A program made the position numbers and the translations under genes. A stretch of 64,000 nucleotides of DNA from Hungatella sp. UBA3048 (GTDB lineage Bacteria; Bacillota; Clostridia; Lachnospirales; Lachnospiraceae). Below the pieces are notes generated by a model, which was given only the letters and a program-made list of their open reading frames with translations, had not been told where the DNA came from and searched no databases. Numbering within the stretch: position 1 is the first letter of the stretch; the number at the start of each line of letters is the position of its first letter. This document shows positions 34,856 to 43,919 of this stretch, one piece after another. Location of the stretch: positions 227,788 through 291,787 of the forward strand of contig DFCS01000051.1 of assembly GCA_002367105.1 (NCBI GenBank), written 5' to 3'.

Positions 34856-35947
34856 ATGAGTAAACAGAAAAAATTATCCAAAAAAGATCTGCTATTAAAT
34901 TTTATAGTTACCTTTATTTCCCTCCTGCTTGCCACCATCCTTTCCTACATGATGCATATACTGGGAGGATATACTAACAATGTAGGAATCATCTATATGA
35001 TGGCAGTGGTCGTGATCTCCCGCTATTCAAACGGCTATATACCGGGTGTCATTGCCTCTTTTATTAGTGTGATCTGTGTAAACTATGTGTTTACTTACCC
35101 ATTTATGGCGTTTAATTTTATCATGGAAGGATATCCCGTTACCTTTCTTGCACTGCTGATCATTTCAACCATTACAAGCGCTACTACGACCAATTTAAAG
35201 GAACAAAGCAGAATTTTAAACGAACGGGAAAAGTTATTAATGGAAGCAGAAAAAGAGGCCTTGAGAGCAAACCTTTTACGGGCTATTTCCCATGACCTTC
35301 GGACTCCTCTCACAGGAATCATCGGAGCCAGCAACACATACCTGGAAAATACAAACACCATGGCGGAGGCAGAAAAAACAAGCCTGGTCTCCAATATCCG
35401 GGAAGATGCCAACTGGCTTTTAAATATGGTGGAAAATCTGCTCAGCGTAACCAGGATCCGGGATACCGGAGCTCAGGTCTTAAAACGGCCGGAGCCGTTA
35501 GAAGAGGTAGCTTCCGAAGCGATTGAACGTTTTCACAAAAGACTGCCCAAATCCATTGTACGTGTGACGGTTCCTGATGAGTTCATCATGGTTCCCATGG
35601 ATGCCACTTTGATCGAACAGGTTATCATAAATCTACTGGAAAATGCCGTCTATCACTCCAATTCAACGGATCCCATCAGCCTGTCGATCTTCATACAGGA
35701 TGGATATGCCTGGTTTCAGGTCCGGGATCAGGGCGTGGGAATATCCCCGGAACGGCTGAAGACTTTATTTGACGGTTACACCTCATCGCCCAACAGCAGC
35801 TATGATTCCCATAAAGGAATGGGGATCGGGCTTTCTATCTGCAAAGCCATTGTTACTGCCCACGACGGGAACATCACAGCCGCCAATGAAGAACATGGCG
35901 CAGTTTTTACATTTACATTACCATTAGGGGAGAATGCTTATGAGTAA
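34856..35947 (+). CDS. Sensor histidine kinase, KdpD C-terminal-like (DUF4118)
   Basis: 363 residues. Four membrane segments (about residues 13-110) form a DUF4118/KdpD-type sensor. A HisKA domain with phospho-acceptor His146 in AISHDLRTPLTG and a HATPase domain (ENAVYHSN, DQGVGIS, GMGIGLS) follow. It lacks the N-terminal KdpD/Usp domains of the full-length potassium sensor. It starts 23 bp after the carboxypeptidase gene and overlaps the response-regulator gene by 8 bp. No kdpFABC genes lie nearby, so the signal is not assigned. Confidence 0.87.
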   Translation: MSKQKKLSKKDLLLNFIVTFISLLLATILSYMMHILGGYTNNVGIIYMMAVVVISRYSNGYIPGVIASFISVICVNYVFTYPFMAFNFIMEGYPVTFLALLIISTITSATTTNLKEQSRILNEREKLLMEAEKEALRANLLRAISHDLRTPLTGIIGASNTYLENTNTMAEAEKTSLVSNIREDANWLLNMVENLLSVTRIRDTGAQVLKRPEPLEEVASEAIERFHKRLPKSIVRVTVPDEFIMVPMDATLIEQVIINLLENAVYHSNSTDPISLSIFIQDGYAWFQVRDQGVGISPERLKTLFDGYTSSPNSSYDSHKGMGIGLSICKAIVTAHDGNITAANEEHGAVFTFTLPLGENAYE

Positions 35948-36650
35948 GTTTACAATCGTCATGATTGAAGACGAAAAGAATATCTGCAACTTTATTGAAA
36001 GTGCATTGGAAAGACATGATTATAAAGTGAATACCGCCTACAACGGGCGGGATGGGCTGGCTTTGATCAATTCCCTTTGCCCTGATGTGATCCTTTTGGA
36101 CTTAGGGCTTCCGGATCTGGATGGAATCGATATCATTAAAAGTGTCCGAAGCTGGACTTCGATTCCTATTATCGTCATCTCCGCCAGGACCCAGGAGCAT
36201 GAAAAAGTGTCCGCTCTTGATTTCGGTGCCGATGATTATATAACCAAGCCCTTTGGAACCAGCGAGCTTTTAGCCAGGATCCGTACTGCCCTGCGTCATG
36301 GAAGACCTACCGTCAGCACCGTGGATGGATCTGTCATTCCCACCCCATACAGCAGTGACGGCCTGTTCATTGATTTTGCCAAGCGGCTGGTCACACTGGA
36401 TGGACATAAGATCCATTTGACTCAGATCGAATATAAGCTGGTTTCCCTTCTTGCGGAAAACTCCGGCAAGGTCCTGACTTATGACTATATTATAAGTCAT
36501 ATCTGGGGACCTTACGCAGACAGCAACAATCAGATTCTCCGCGTCAATATGGCGCATATCCGCAGAAAAATAGAAAATAATCCGGCAGAACCAAAATATA
36601 TTTTTACGGAAATCGGGGTTGGATACCGAATGAAGGAAAGCGAAATTTAG
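35940..36650 (+). CDS. OmpR/KdpE-family response regulator
   Basis: 236 residues. The receiver domain has acidic pocket Glu10/Asp11, phospho-acceptor Asp54 (in ILLDLGLPD) and a conserved Lys in DYITKPFG. A winged-helix DNA-binding domain (LTQIEYKLVSLLAENSG, NMAHIRRKIE) follows. ATG codons at 35934 and 35940 are both possible; the second is better spaced from AGGGGAG. It is the partner of the kinase it overlaps. Its stop overlaps the end of the convergent exonuclease gene by 4 bp. Confidence 0.88.
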   Translation: MSKFTIVMIEDEKNICNFIESALERHDYKVNTAYNGRDGLALINSLCPDVILLDLGLPDLDGIDIIKSVRSWTSIPIIVISARTQEHEKVSALDFGADDYITKPFGTSELLARIRTALRHGRPTVSTVDGSVIPTPYSSDGLFIDFAKRLVTLDGHKIHLTQIEYKLVSLLAENSGKVLTYDYIISHIWGPYADSNNQILRVNMAHIRRKIENNPAEPKYIFTEIGVGYRMKESEI

Positions 36651-37639
36651 GAAAGGGGGGATTCCCCCTTCTTTTTATTCTGCTTTCTGGTCTTCGTCTT
36701 TTGCACCCGTTTCTTTTTGGTTTCTTCCTTTTTTTCGTAAATCTCCCGGACGTCTTCCTCTCCCACCAGCCTCATGGTCTTAACCACGTAGATGTGACCG
36801 TCATCGCTCCGCCTCATGCGGATCTTGCCTTTTACATTTCCATGCTCAGGACATAAACCAAGAGCCGTGTAAAACTTCTGGTTCACGGAAAACCATCTGA
36901 TCTTTTTCCTAAGCATCCGGTTGCACTTGCAGCAGATCAAATCGGTAACGGTTTTATCCTCAATGGCATCCTGCTTCGTCTCAAAGGGCCTTGAAATGTA
37001 TTTGGAATACCCGGGAAACACCAGATATACCTCTTCCTCTTTATTTACCGGCAAGCGGTAATAATCCGTAGACAAGTATTCCAGGACTTTATCAAAATCC
37101 ATTTGATGCATAACGCGCCCGGTATAATGGGCATCGTCAAGGGCCCGGTGAAAAGGCCGCTCTTCCATGATCTGCAGCTCTAACACTGCAATATCAAGGG
37201 ATTGCCTATCCTTGCCGTCCCCATAAAGCAGGCTGTAGAGTTTCTGCACATCATAGTAGAGAAAGGGCTTTGGAAAGGGGTTTGTTATTCCATAAAAAGC
37301 AATGTTCCGCTGCAGCTCCGTTAAATCCATGGAGCCCCAGGTACAAAATACGGCTTCCTCTCCGCACCACATGAGAAACTCCTTTACAGCTTCCTCAAAG
37401 TTACAGCCCTCTTCCATCAGAGTCTTTTGATCCATGTGGGTCACTTCTAATATCTTTTCATGAAGCTCGGGATAAATCCGAGGCCTTATAAGCCGCTTAA
37501 ATTCCCCCACTTCTTCCAGGGCCTCATTAAGCTTTACTGCCCCGATCTCTATGATTTCAAAGGGAAGGTGTTCTACCGTCTCCTCCTTCCCTCCGGCGCT
37601 CTGGTTCCATTCCAGATCCAGTACAATATAATTCTTCAT
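36647..37639 (-). CDS. DEDDh 3'-5' exonuclease family protein (KapD-like)
   Basis: 330 residues. The exonuclease domain (about 1-190) shows DLEWN (Asp and Glu metal ligands), FCTWGSMDL with a ligand Asp, and HRALDDAHYTG with the catalytic His and Asp of the DEDDh type. A C-terminal part with a CxxC pair (LICCKCNRML) and a Lys-rich tail may bind zinc and nucleic acid. It is the first gene of a minus-strand group with the DUF3006 gene 20 bp away. Confidence 0.82.
   Translation of the reverse strand: MKNYIVLDLEWNQSAGGKEETVEHLPFEIIEIGAVKLNEALEEVGEFKRLIRPRIYPELHEKILEVTHMDQKTLMEEGCNFEEAVKEFLMWCGEEAVFCTWGSMDLTELQRNIAFYGITNPFPKPFLYYDVQKLYSLLYGDGKDRQSLDIAVLELQIMEERPFHRALDDAHYTGRVMHQMDFDKVLEYLSTDYYRLPVNKEEEVYLVFPGYSKYISRPFETKQDAIEDKTVTDLICCKCNRMLRKKIRWFSVNQKFYTALGLCPEHGNVKGKIRMRRSDDGHIYVVKTMRLVGEEDVREIYEKKEETKKKRVQKTKTRKQNKKKGESPLS
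36653..36676 (+). terminator. Terminator of the two-component operon inside the convergent gene
   Basis: AAGGGGG (36653-36659), loop GATT, CCCCCTT (36664-36670), then CTTTTT. It lies 3 bp after the response-regulator stop, within the last codons of the convergent exonuclease gene. Confidence 0.75.
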
Positions 37640-37659
37640 AGTTTGCTCTCTTTAATCCT

Positions 37660-37872
37660 TTATTCAGTCAGCCCTCTCAGCTTTTCACGAATCCTCTGCC
37701 TGCGCCTCTCCGTCTCTTCTTTCTCAAGTGTCCACGTCCCTTCAGTCTCTGTAAGGATATCTCCCTCTCTTACACCTTCCGGCAGTTCAGAGGCTTTAAC
37801 CTTTAACATGTCTCCGTTCTCATCCTCACAGACAATTACCGTTTCCCCGATTCTGTCAATGGTATACTTCAT
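37660..37872 (-). CDS. DUF3006 domain protein
   Basis: 70 residues, a small beta-rich protein (MKYTIDRIGETVIVCEDENG start) of the DUF3006 family, with an acidic middle and basic C-terminus. The frame extends upstream into the preceding gene, but the ATG at 37870-37872 gives the family N-terminus. DUF3006 genes are commonly found beside secreted ComEC-like MBL-fold hydrolases, as here (29 bp downstream of one). Function unknown. Confidence 0.75.
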   Translation of the reverse strand: MKYTIDRIGETVIVCEDENGDMLKVKASELPEGVREGDILTETEGTWTLEKEETERRRQRIREKLRGLTE

Positions 37873-37901
37873 AACCTTTTCCCTTCCCTTTCTGTGCCAG
37901 G

Positions 37902-38993
37902 CTAAGGGTTGCAGCTTTGGCACGGCTCATATCCCATCTGTATCAAATTCTCTCTGGAGCCATGATAGGTTTTCCGGTTCTCTTCCTTCATGGAAGCTGC
38001 TGACTTGCAGTCCGGCCGGTGAAATTTTTTGGTATTGGTATTTATTACATAATCCTGGTCTGCTGACGTGCTTTGTGTCCTGTCTCCATCGGTACCTTCC
38101 GCGTTTCCAGGGAAGGTTACTTTTGTTCCGTCGCTCACCGCCACTATGGTTCCAAGCTGGTCTGTCCGCAAAACCTTAATGTTCCGCTTTTTTAACATAT
38201 CCAGGATTTCCTTGTGAGGATGGCCATAATCATTATTTTTTCCACAGGAAATCACTCCATATTCAGGATCAACCAGATCCATAAAGCCTTCCGATGATGA
38301 GGTGGTGCTACCATGATGGGAAAGCTTCAGCACATCGGCCTTTAACGGAAGGCCGTTTGCTATCATATCCTTTTCCCCGTCTTTTTCTGCATCTCCGCAT
38401 AAAACAAAGCTGTTCTTTCCATAAACCAGACGAAGGCCTATGGACCAGTTATTTAAATTATCCCCATAGTCCCTGTTGGGAGCGATGATCTGAAAAGATG
38501 CATCTCCTAAGGAGTAGCTTTCCCCTGGCTTTGGTAGGGTTATTTTTAAATTTTTATCCGCTATGGCATCGAGCAGGCGTTCATAAACCTTTGTGGTATG
38601 TTCTTTCTGCGGTAAAAAGACCTTTTGAACATCAAATTTCCGTACGATCGTCTCCAACCCGCCGATATGGTCTGAATGGGGGTGGGTTCCGATTACGTAA
38701 TCCAGTTTCTTCACACCCTGTTTCTCCAGATAAGAAGCGACTGTCTCGCCCTGGTCCCGTTCCCCTGCGTCTATCAGCATATAATGACCGTCTTTTTCTA
38801 CTAAGGTGCTGTCTCCCTGGCCCACATCAATAAAATGAACCCTTAGATCTGTCCCCGCCTCATTTCCCATTTCTCTCTGGGGTAATGGGGAAGAGCTTGC
38901 AGTTGGGCTGCATCCTGCCATACAAAGGGTCAGGAGGATTGCCGCCGCTATCAATACCCGCTTATAAAATTTTCCTGTCTTTTTCACTGTCAT
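37902..38993 (-). CDS. Secreted ComEC-like MBL-fold hydrolase (lipoprotein)
   Basis: 363 residues. A signal peptide with lipobox LCMAGC is followed by a metallo-beta-lactamase domain with the metal site THPHSDHIGG (near residue 100), FVLCGDAEKDGE and LKLSHHGSTTSSS. Its closest known relatives are the soluble hydrolase domains of ComEC. The C-terminal 50 residues (NTNTKKFHRPDC to EPCQSCNP) form a Cys-rich zinc-finger-like module also seen in secreted nucleases. It is probably an extracellular nuclease or phosphodiesterase; the activity is not proven. Confidence 0.83.
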   Translation of the reverse strand: MTVKKTGKFYKRVLIAAAILLTLCMAGCSPTASSSPLPQREMGNEAGTDLRVHFIDVGQGDSTLVEKDGHYMLIDAGERDQGETVASYLEKQGVKKLDYVIGTHPHSDHIGGLETIVRKFDVQKVFLPQKEHTTKVYERLLDAIADKNLKITLPKPGESYSLGDASFQIIAPNRDYGDNLNNWSIGLRLVYGKNSFVLCGDAEKDGEKDMIANGLPLKADVLKLSHHGSTTSSSEGFMDLVDPEYGVISCGKNNDYGHPHKEILDMLKKRNIKVLRTDQLGTIVAVSDGTKVTFPGNAEGTDGDRTQSTSADQDYVINTNTKKFHRPDCKSAASMKEENRKTYHGSRENLIQMGYEPCQSCNP

Positions 38994-39116
38994 TTCTGTC
39001 TGCCTCCGCCATGTTATTATATGATAGAATCTTTAATCCTACAAGTATTTTTCAAATGGTCCGTCTCCGGGCAGTCAAAAAGCGGACCGCTAAAAGCAGC
39101 CCGCCATATTTTTATT

Positions 39117-40070
39117 CTAAGGAAGTTTCGCTCCGTCGGCTCCAACATGAGCCCCATCAGGTGTAATGGTGTTTACGAACATCTGCCCTCCTGTGAGATC
39201 ACAGTAATACTGTTTCCCATTCCATGCAACCCAGCCAGTGGCCATATAGCCTTTCTCATTGAAGAAATACCACTGTCCATCGATGTTCTGCCAGGTGCCG
39301 GCCGGATAATTTCCGTCGGGATTCGCATACCACCAGCCGGATCCGTCCTGTTTCCAGCCGCCGCTGCTTTGGGAGGATGTACGGTTTTGCTCCGCTGCCG
39401 CTCCATCAACATAATTGACAGGAGACTCCACCCAGTCACCTTTATTCTCGGTATTCTGTTTATTGACCGGACGCACCTTAAACGTGTAGCTTCCGGTCTT
39501 TCCCATTAACAGACCGAGATCCAGACTCGTTCCCACGGTGGTTTTTACCCCTCCCGTGTTCTTTCCGTCACGGAATACCTTTACTTCATAACTTCCCGCC
39601 CCTGCGGCAGGACTCCACACAGCCATAGTTTTAGACCCCCATGCTGCGCTTTCTATGGACTGGGTGAACTCACCGACCTTGGGAAGATCTATGGTCACCG
39701 TCAGGGTCTGGCTGAAATCTTCCCTCGCCTGCTTTATGTAGGTTCCTCCATCAATTGTGAAGCCGGATTCTGCCACGGAAAAATAATAGCCTTCCTGCGC
39801 GTACAGCTTTACTTCCAGCCTTGGTATATCCTGCTCAGACCACTGAAATCCGCTGTTAGTAAATTCGCATTCTCCCACATCAATCTTACTGTTTTTTGTC
39901 GTTATCTCAGCCTGCTGTTCAAAAACAGAGCCTCCCGGCACAATATCCGCTGTCACGTTTAAGTTTACTGTTGTGATTTTCTTTCTGGTTGCTGCCATGG
40001 AAGTCATGCAGCTAAGCCCTGTTGCCATTGACACAGCAAGCACCAGAGACAAAATTTTCTTACCCTTCAT
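39117..40070 (-). CDS. Secreted protein with cell-wall-binding (choline-binding type) repeats
   Basis: 317 residues. The signal peptide ends near SMAA. Residues about 30-130 form a beta-rich domain, and a fibronectin-III-like segment (AVWSPAAGAGSYEVKVFRDG) follows. The C-terminal 75 residues hold cell-wall-binding repeats with the Trp/Tyr/Gly pattern (GWKQDGSGWWYANPDG, WQNIDGQWYFFNEKG, MATGWVAWNGKQYYCD). The protein is likely attached non-covalently to the envelope. It stands alone with its own promoter. The role of the N-terminal domain is unknown. Confidence 0.82.
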   Translation of the reverse strand: MKGKKILSLVLAVSMATGLSCMTSMAATRKKITTVNLNVTADIVPGGSVFEQQAEITTKNSKIDVGECEFTNSGFQWSEQDIPRLEVKLYAQEGYYFSVAESGFTIDGGTYIKQAREDFSQTLTVTIDLPKVGEFTQSIESAAWGSKTMAVWSPAAGAGSYEVKVFRDGKNTGGVKTTVGTSLDLGLLMGKTGSYTFKVRPVNKQNTENKGDWVESPVNYVDGAAAEQNRTSSQSSGGWKQDGSGWWYANPDGNYPAGTWQNIDGQWYFFNEKGYMATGWVAWNGKQYYCDLTGGQMFVNTITPDGAHVGADGAKLP

Positions 40071-40544
40071 AAACAATCCCCATCTTTCTATATCATTTCT
40101 GTTTGCGGTGCAATAGGCTTATTATACCTCATTCCCAGGCGTTTGTGAATAGTCATTCGGGTTTCGTAAGGTTTTGCGGCTATTTCCAACGGCAGGTGAC
40201 CGGATCAGCATCTGGATAATCCAACCAATTTTTGCGAAAGCAAATCAGCCAAGGCCCTTCATTGTATACTAAGTATATTTTTATGTCTTTATTACTTGAT
40301 ATTTTTATTTAAATTAATTATTATTTTTGCATGTTCGTTAATAAAGTATCAAAATATTACCAATTTTATAGTTATTTAAGGCAAATATGTGTTGCATTAT
40401 AACAATTTATATGATAAACTAACGTCAATGAAACATTTGCTAGAGAGCAAGAGAAATCAGACGTTACATTACCGCCATTATCTCTAAGGCGAAAAGTAAT
40501 TCTGGTTCTTTTTTTCTTTTTAGGAAAAGGAGGATAATTTTTTC
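40071..40544. other. Intergenic region between divergent genes
   Basis: About 470 bp, very AT-rich on the right. It holds the promoter of the cell-wall-binding protein (40121-40149) and an inverted repeat TATACT-A-AGTATA at 40265-40277. A weak promoter candidate for the ABC importer, TTGCAT-17 bp-TAAACT, lies at 40392-40420. I see no gene or structured RNA in it. Confidence 0.6.
40121..40149 (-). promoter_or_regulatory. Promoter of the cell-wall-binding protein gene
   Basis: On the minus strand, -35 TTCACA (40144-40149), 17-bp spacer, -10 TATAAT (40121-40126), about 50 bp before the start codon. Confidence 0.65.
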
Positions 40545-41408
40545 ATGAAAAAGAAGCAGTTTTTCCGGGCAATCGAGCCTTATCTGTATTTGCTGCCCGC
40601 CATGTTTTTCTTCTCGGCCTTCCTGTTCTGGCCGTTCCTCAAAACCATTTGGCTTAGTTTTGCCATGACGACTCCCCTTGGGGCAGTCTCCTCCTTTGTC
40701 GGCCTTGGGAATTATCTTACGATCTTCACCTCCCAGGCCTTTCAAAACAGCCTTCTGGTATCCTTCCAATATGCAGTGATGACTGTGGCCTGCTCCATTG
40801 TAATCGGATTTATCCTGGCCATCATCAGCAATGAAGATATTAAGGGGAAAAATCTGTTCCGGACTGTTTATGCCCTTCCTATGGCCATTTCCGCAGCCGC
40901 GGCTTCCGTTGTCTTCATGTTCATCTTTCACAGCAGCCTCGGCATCATCAACAAGGTCCTGGGAACCCACATCGGATGGCTGACGGATCCCAAATACGCC
41001 TTAAGTGCGGTAACCCTTGTTACTGTATGGATGAACGTCGGATTAAATTTTATATTCCTGACCGCTGCCTTACAAAGTGTTCCTGTGGATCTGTATGAGT
41101 GTGCGGCAATTGAAGGAGCCGGATTTTTTGCCAAGCACAGACATATTACCATCCCATGCATATCCCCTACCCTGTTTTTCCTTTTGATCATTAACGTTAT
41201 CAACGCCCTTCAGGCTTATGCTCAGGTCAAGCTGATGACTCAGGGAGGGCCTTCCGGAAGCACCAATGTCATTGTGTACCAGATTTATCAGGAGGCATTT
41301 ATGAACAGCCGGTTCGGCATGGCTTGTGCGGAATCTATCGTCCTGTTTATAATCCTGATGGTTTTGACATTGATTCAATTCAGACTGGAAAAGAAGGTGA
41401 CGTATTGA
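40545..41408 (+). CDS. Sugar ABC transporter permease (UgpA/MalF-like)
   Basis: 287 residues with six hydrophobic segments and the EAA loop YECAAIEGAGFFAKHRHITIP. An AAGGAGG site lies upstream. It is the first gene of a three-gene CUT1 importer that has no ATPase gene of its own; the solute-binding protein gene is last. No catabolic enzyme accompanies it, so the sugar is unknown. Confidence 0.88.
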   Translation: MKKKQFFRAIEPYLYLLPAMFFFSAFLFWPFLKTIWLSFAMTTPLGAVSSFVGLGNYLTIFTSQAFQNSLLVSFQYAVMTVACSIVIGFILAIISNEDIKGKNLFRTVYALPMAISAAAASVVFMFIFHSSLGIINKVLGTHIGWLTDPKYALSAVTLVTVWMNVGLNFIFLTAALQSVPVDLYECAAIEGAGFFAKHRHITIPCISPTLFFLLIINVINALQAYAQVKLMTQGGPSGSTNVIVYQIYQEAFMNSRFGMACAESIVLFIILMVLTLIQFRLEKKVTY

Positions 41409-42223
41409 TGAAAAACAAACTGGTTAAATATTTACTTTATGCCTTAAATATCCTTTTTGCAGTCATCATTATCTCACCGGTGGTTTACTGTTTTAACGTC
41501 AGCATGATGACCATGAAGGAAGTGTTTTCCGGGGGCTTCTGGCCAAAACAGCTGATTCCGGACAATTACATAAAAGCCCTGCAGCTGGCCCCGTTTTTTA
41601 CCTTCATCAAGAATTCCCTGATCGTATCCTGTACCGTTACCTTTGGACAGATCGTTACCGGAGCTTTGGCAGCCTATGCATTTTCCATGATGAAATTCCG
41701 GGGTCGGAATGCCCTGTTTTTATTGATGCTGGCAACCATGATGATTCCAAGCCAGGCAATCATCATTGCAAACTATTTAATCATCTGTGATCTGGGGCTT
41801 AAGAACAGCTATACGGCCCTTATCCTTCCAAACGTGGCATCTGCATTTGCAGTATTTAACATGAGACAGGCATTCCTGCAGCTTCCAATGGAGATAAAGG
41901 AGGCAGCGGATATTGACGGATGCGGGAACTTCCGTTTCTTCTGTTTCATTGCCCTTCCCCTAGTAAAGCCATCCATGGGCGCTTTGGGGATCTACACATT
42001 CCTTCAAAGCTGGAACCACTATTTATGGCCGCTTCTTGTTACAGATTCGGTGAACATGCGAACTGTCCAGATCGGTCTTGGAATGCTTCAGGGTGCGGAA
42101 TCCACAGACTTCCGTCCGGTCATGGCCGGATCCATGATCATCCTCGTCCCTTCGATCCTGGCATTCATACTGGGACAGAAGCAGCTGATTTCCGGCCTCA
42201 CCTCAGGTTCCGTAAAAGGGTAA
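41408..42223 (+). CDS. Carbohydrate ABC transporter permease (MalG/UgpE-like)
   Basis: 271 residues with six hydrophobic segments and the EAA loop KEAADIDGCGNFRFFCFIALP. The start ATG at 41408 shares a base with the TGA of the preceding permease, so the two are translationally coupled. An earlier in-frame start would lie inside the upstream gene. Confidence 0.88.
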   Translation: MKNKLVKYLLYALNILFAVIIISPVVYCFNVSMMTMKEVFSGGFWPKQLIPDNYIKALQLAPFFTFIKNSLIVSCTVTFGQIVTGALAAYAFSMMKFRGRNALFLLMLATMMIPSQAIIIANYLIICDLGLKNSYTALILPNVASAFAVFNMRQAFLQLPMEIKEAADIDGCGNFRFFCFIALPLVKPSMGALGIYTFLQSWNHYLWPLLVTDSVNMRTVQIGLGMLQGAESTDFRPVMAGSMIILVPSILAFILGQKQLISGLTSGSVKG

Positions 42224-42289
42224 GTATTTCATGCATGCCCAAAGGGCACTGTGTAGAGATAAAACTATATCATTTAAAGGAGGATATCT

Positions 42290-43693
42290 ATGAAAAGAAG
42301 AAAAAGGTGGCTTGCGGCGATTATGGCCGCTGTCATGTCCATGACTCTTGCTGCATGCGGTGGAAGTGCTACTTCCGGGGGAACCACAGCGGCAGGCTCC
42401 ACGGAAGCCGCTACCACAAAAGCGGCAGCTGACGCAAAAGCTCCGGCTGAGGGGGGCAAAACAGTCATAACCCTATGGCATGCTATGGGAGGGGTAAACG
42501 GAGAAGCAACCGAAGCTCTTGTTAAAGCCTTTAATGAATCCCAGAATGAAATTGAAGTAAAAAGCGAATATCAGGGAAATTATGATGACCTGATCACCAA
42601 GCTGAAAGCAGCCATGCAGAGCGGCAGCATGCCGGACGTATGCCAGATGTACGACATCGGTACAAAATTTATGACAGACAGCGGTCATGCCATTCCGGTA
42701 CAGGATATGTTTGCCTCCACAAACTTTGATCCTTCTACAGTTATGAATATCATCACCAGCTACTATACGGTAAACGGAAAGCAGATGTCCATGCCATTTA
42801 ATGTTTCCACACCAATGCTGTATTACAACAAGGACGTATTTAAGGCTGCCGGCCTGGATCCCGACACCCCGCCCAAAACATTTGACGAGGTATTGGAATT
42901 CTCCAAAAAAATCGTGGAAAGCAAAGCAGCTCCTGTGGGCTATGCCCAGGCCATTTACGGCTGGTTCTTTGAACAGCAGATCGCCGGCCAAGGAAAATTT
43001 TATGCAAATAATGAAAACGGACGGAAAGCCCCGGCAACCGAAGTGGATTTCTCAAACAACGGAGCTGGACTTAAGATTTTTGAAACCTGGAAAAAGCTCA
43101 TGGATTCCGGTTATGCGGATAACTACGGCAGCACCACCGCGGATACCCAGACCGCATTCTTCTCAGGCCAGACAGCCATGATCATTGAATCCACGGCAAT
43201 TCTTAAAAATGCTACGGCCAGCAGCGATTTTGAGATCGGTACCGGATTTCTTCCAAAAATCGATGCAGCTGCTGCCGATGGCGGGGTCATCATTGGAGGC
43301 GCATCCCTGTGGATGATGGACAATAAGGATGAGGCGAAAAAGAATGCCGCCTGGAAGTTCATCGAATTTACCACCACACCGGATTCCCAGGCCACCTGGA
43401 GTATGTCCACCGGATACTTCGCAGTTAACCCGGAGGCTTATGAAACTCCTGCCATGAAGGATTTCATTGCTCAGAATCCCAATTTTACCACTGCCATCAA
43501 CCAGTTAAAGGCTACCCCTGTCAATGGATACACCGCAGGTGTATTATCCGGAGTCGCAACCGAGTCCAGAAAGATCTTTAACGAAGCGATGGAGAAAACC
43601 TATGACGGCACCTATACTCCGGAGCAGGCGGTAAGTTTCCTGGCTGAGAAAGTAAATGCAGCCATAGCAAACTATAATTCATCCACAAAATAA
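42290..43693 (+). CDS. Extracellular sugar-binding lipoprotein (family 1)
   Basis: 467 residues. The signal peptide ends in lipobox LAAC, a Ser/Thr/Ala linker follows, then the binding domain starts near residue 65 (TVITLWHAMGGVNGEATEALV). A conserved signature (AAFFSGQTAMIIEST-like segment, residues about 285-300) is typical of CUT1 binding proteins. An AAGGAGG site precedes the ATG. It serves the two permeases upstream and ends at a strong terminator. Confidence 0.88.
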   Translation: MKRRKRWLAAIMAAVMSMTLAACGGSATSGGTTAAGSTEAATTKAAADAKAPAEGGKTVITLWHAMGGVNGEATEALVKAFNESQNEIEVKSEYQGNYDDLITKLKAAMQSGSMPDVCQMYDIGTKFMTDSGHAIPVQDMFASTNFDPSTVMNIITSYYTVNGKQMSMPFNVSTPMLYYNKDVFKAAGLDPDTPPKTFDEVLEFSKKIVESKAAPVGYAQAIYGWFFEQQIAGQGKFYANNENGRKAPATEVDFSNNGAGLKIFETWKKLMDSGYADNYGSTTADTQTAFFSGQTAMIIESTAILKNATASSDFEIGTGFLPKIDAAAADGGVIIGGASLWMMDNKDEAKKNAAWKFIEFTTTPDSQATWSMSTGYFAVNPEAYETPAMKDFIAQNPNFTTAINQLKATPVNGYTAGVLSGVATESRKIFNEAMEKTYDGTYTPEQAVSFLAEKVNAAIANYNSSTK

Positions 43694-43700
43694 TGTTCAA

Positions 43701-43735
43701 AAAGCCTTCGGCACAAAAGCCGGAGGCTTTCTTTT
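43701..43735 (+). terminator. Rho-independent terminator of the sugar ABC operon
   Basis: AAAGCCTTCGGC (43701-43712) pairs with GCCGGAGGCTTT (43719-43730; one wobble), loop ACAAAA, followed by CTTTTCTTCT. Confidence 0.85.
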
Positions 43736-43919
43736 CTTCTGTCCCTTTCCTTTAGAAATACTCCTTCTTTTAAGATCGTGAAAGTAGTCTGTACTGATAA
43801 AAAAAACAAATGAATTCTTATGATTCGCTTTATCGTTCCGATATATATTAAGACACATGGCGCAATTTCCAATCCATATATACATTCTGGTTGGAAAGTC
43901 AGAAAGGAACAATAATAAG

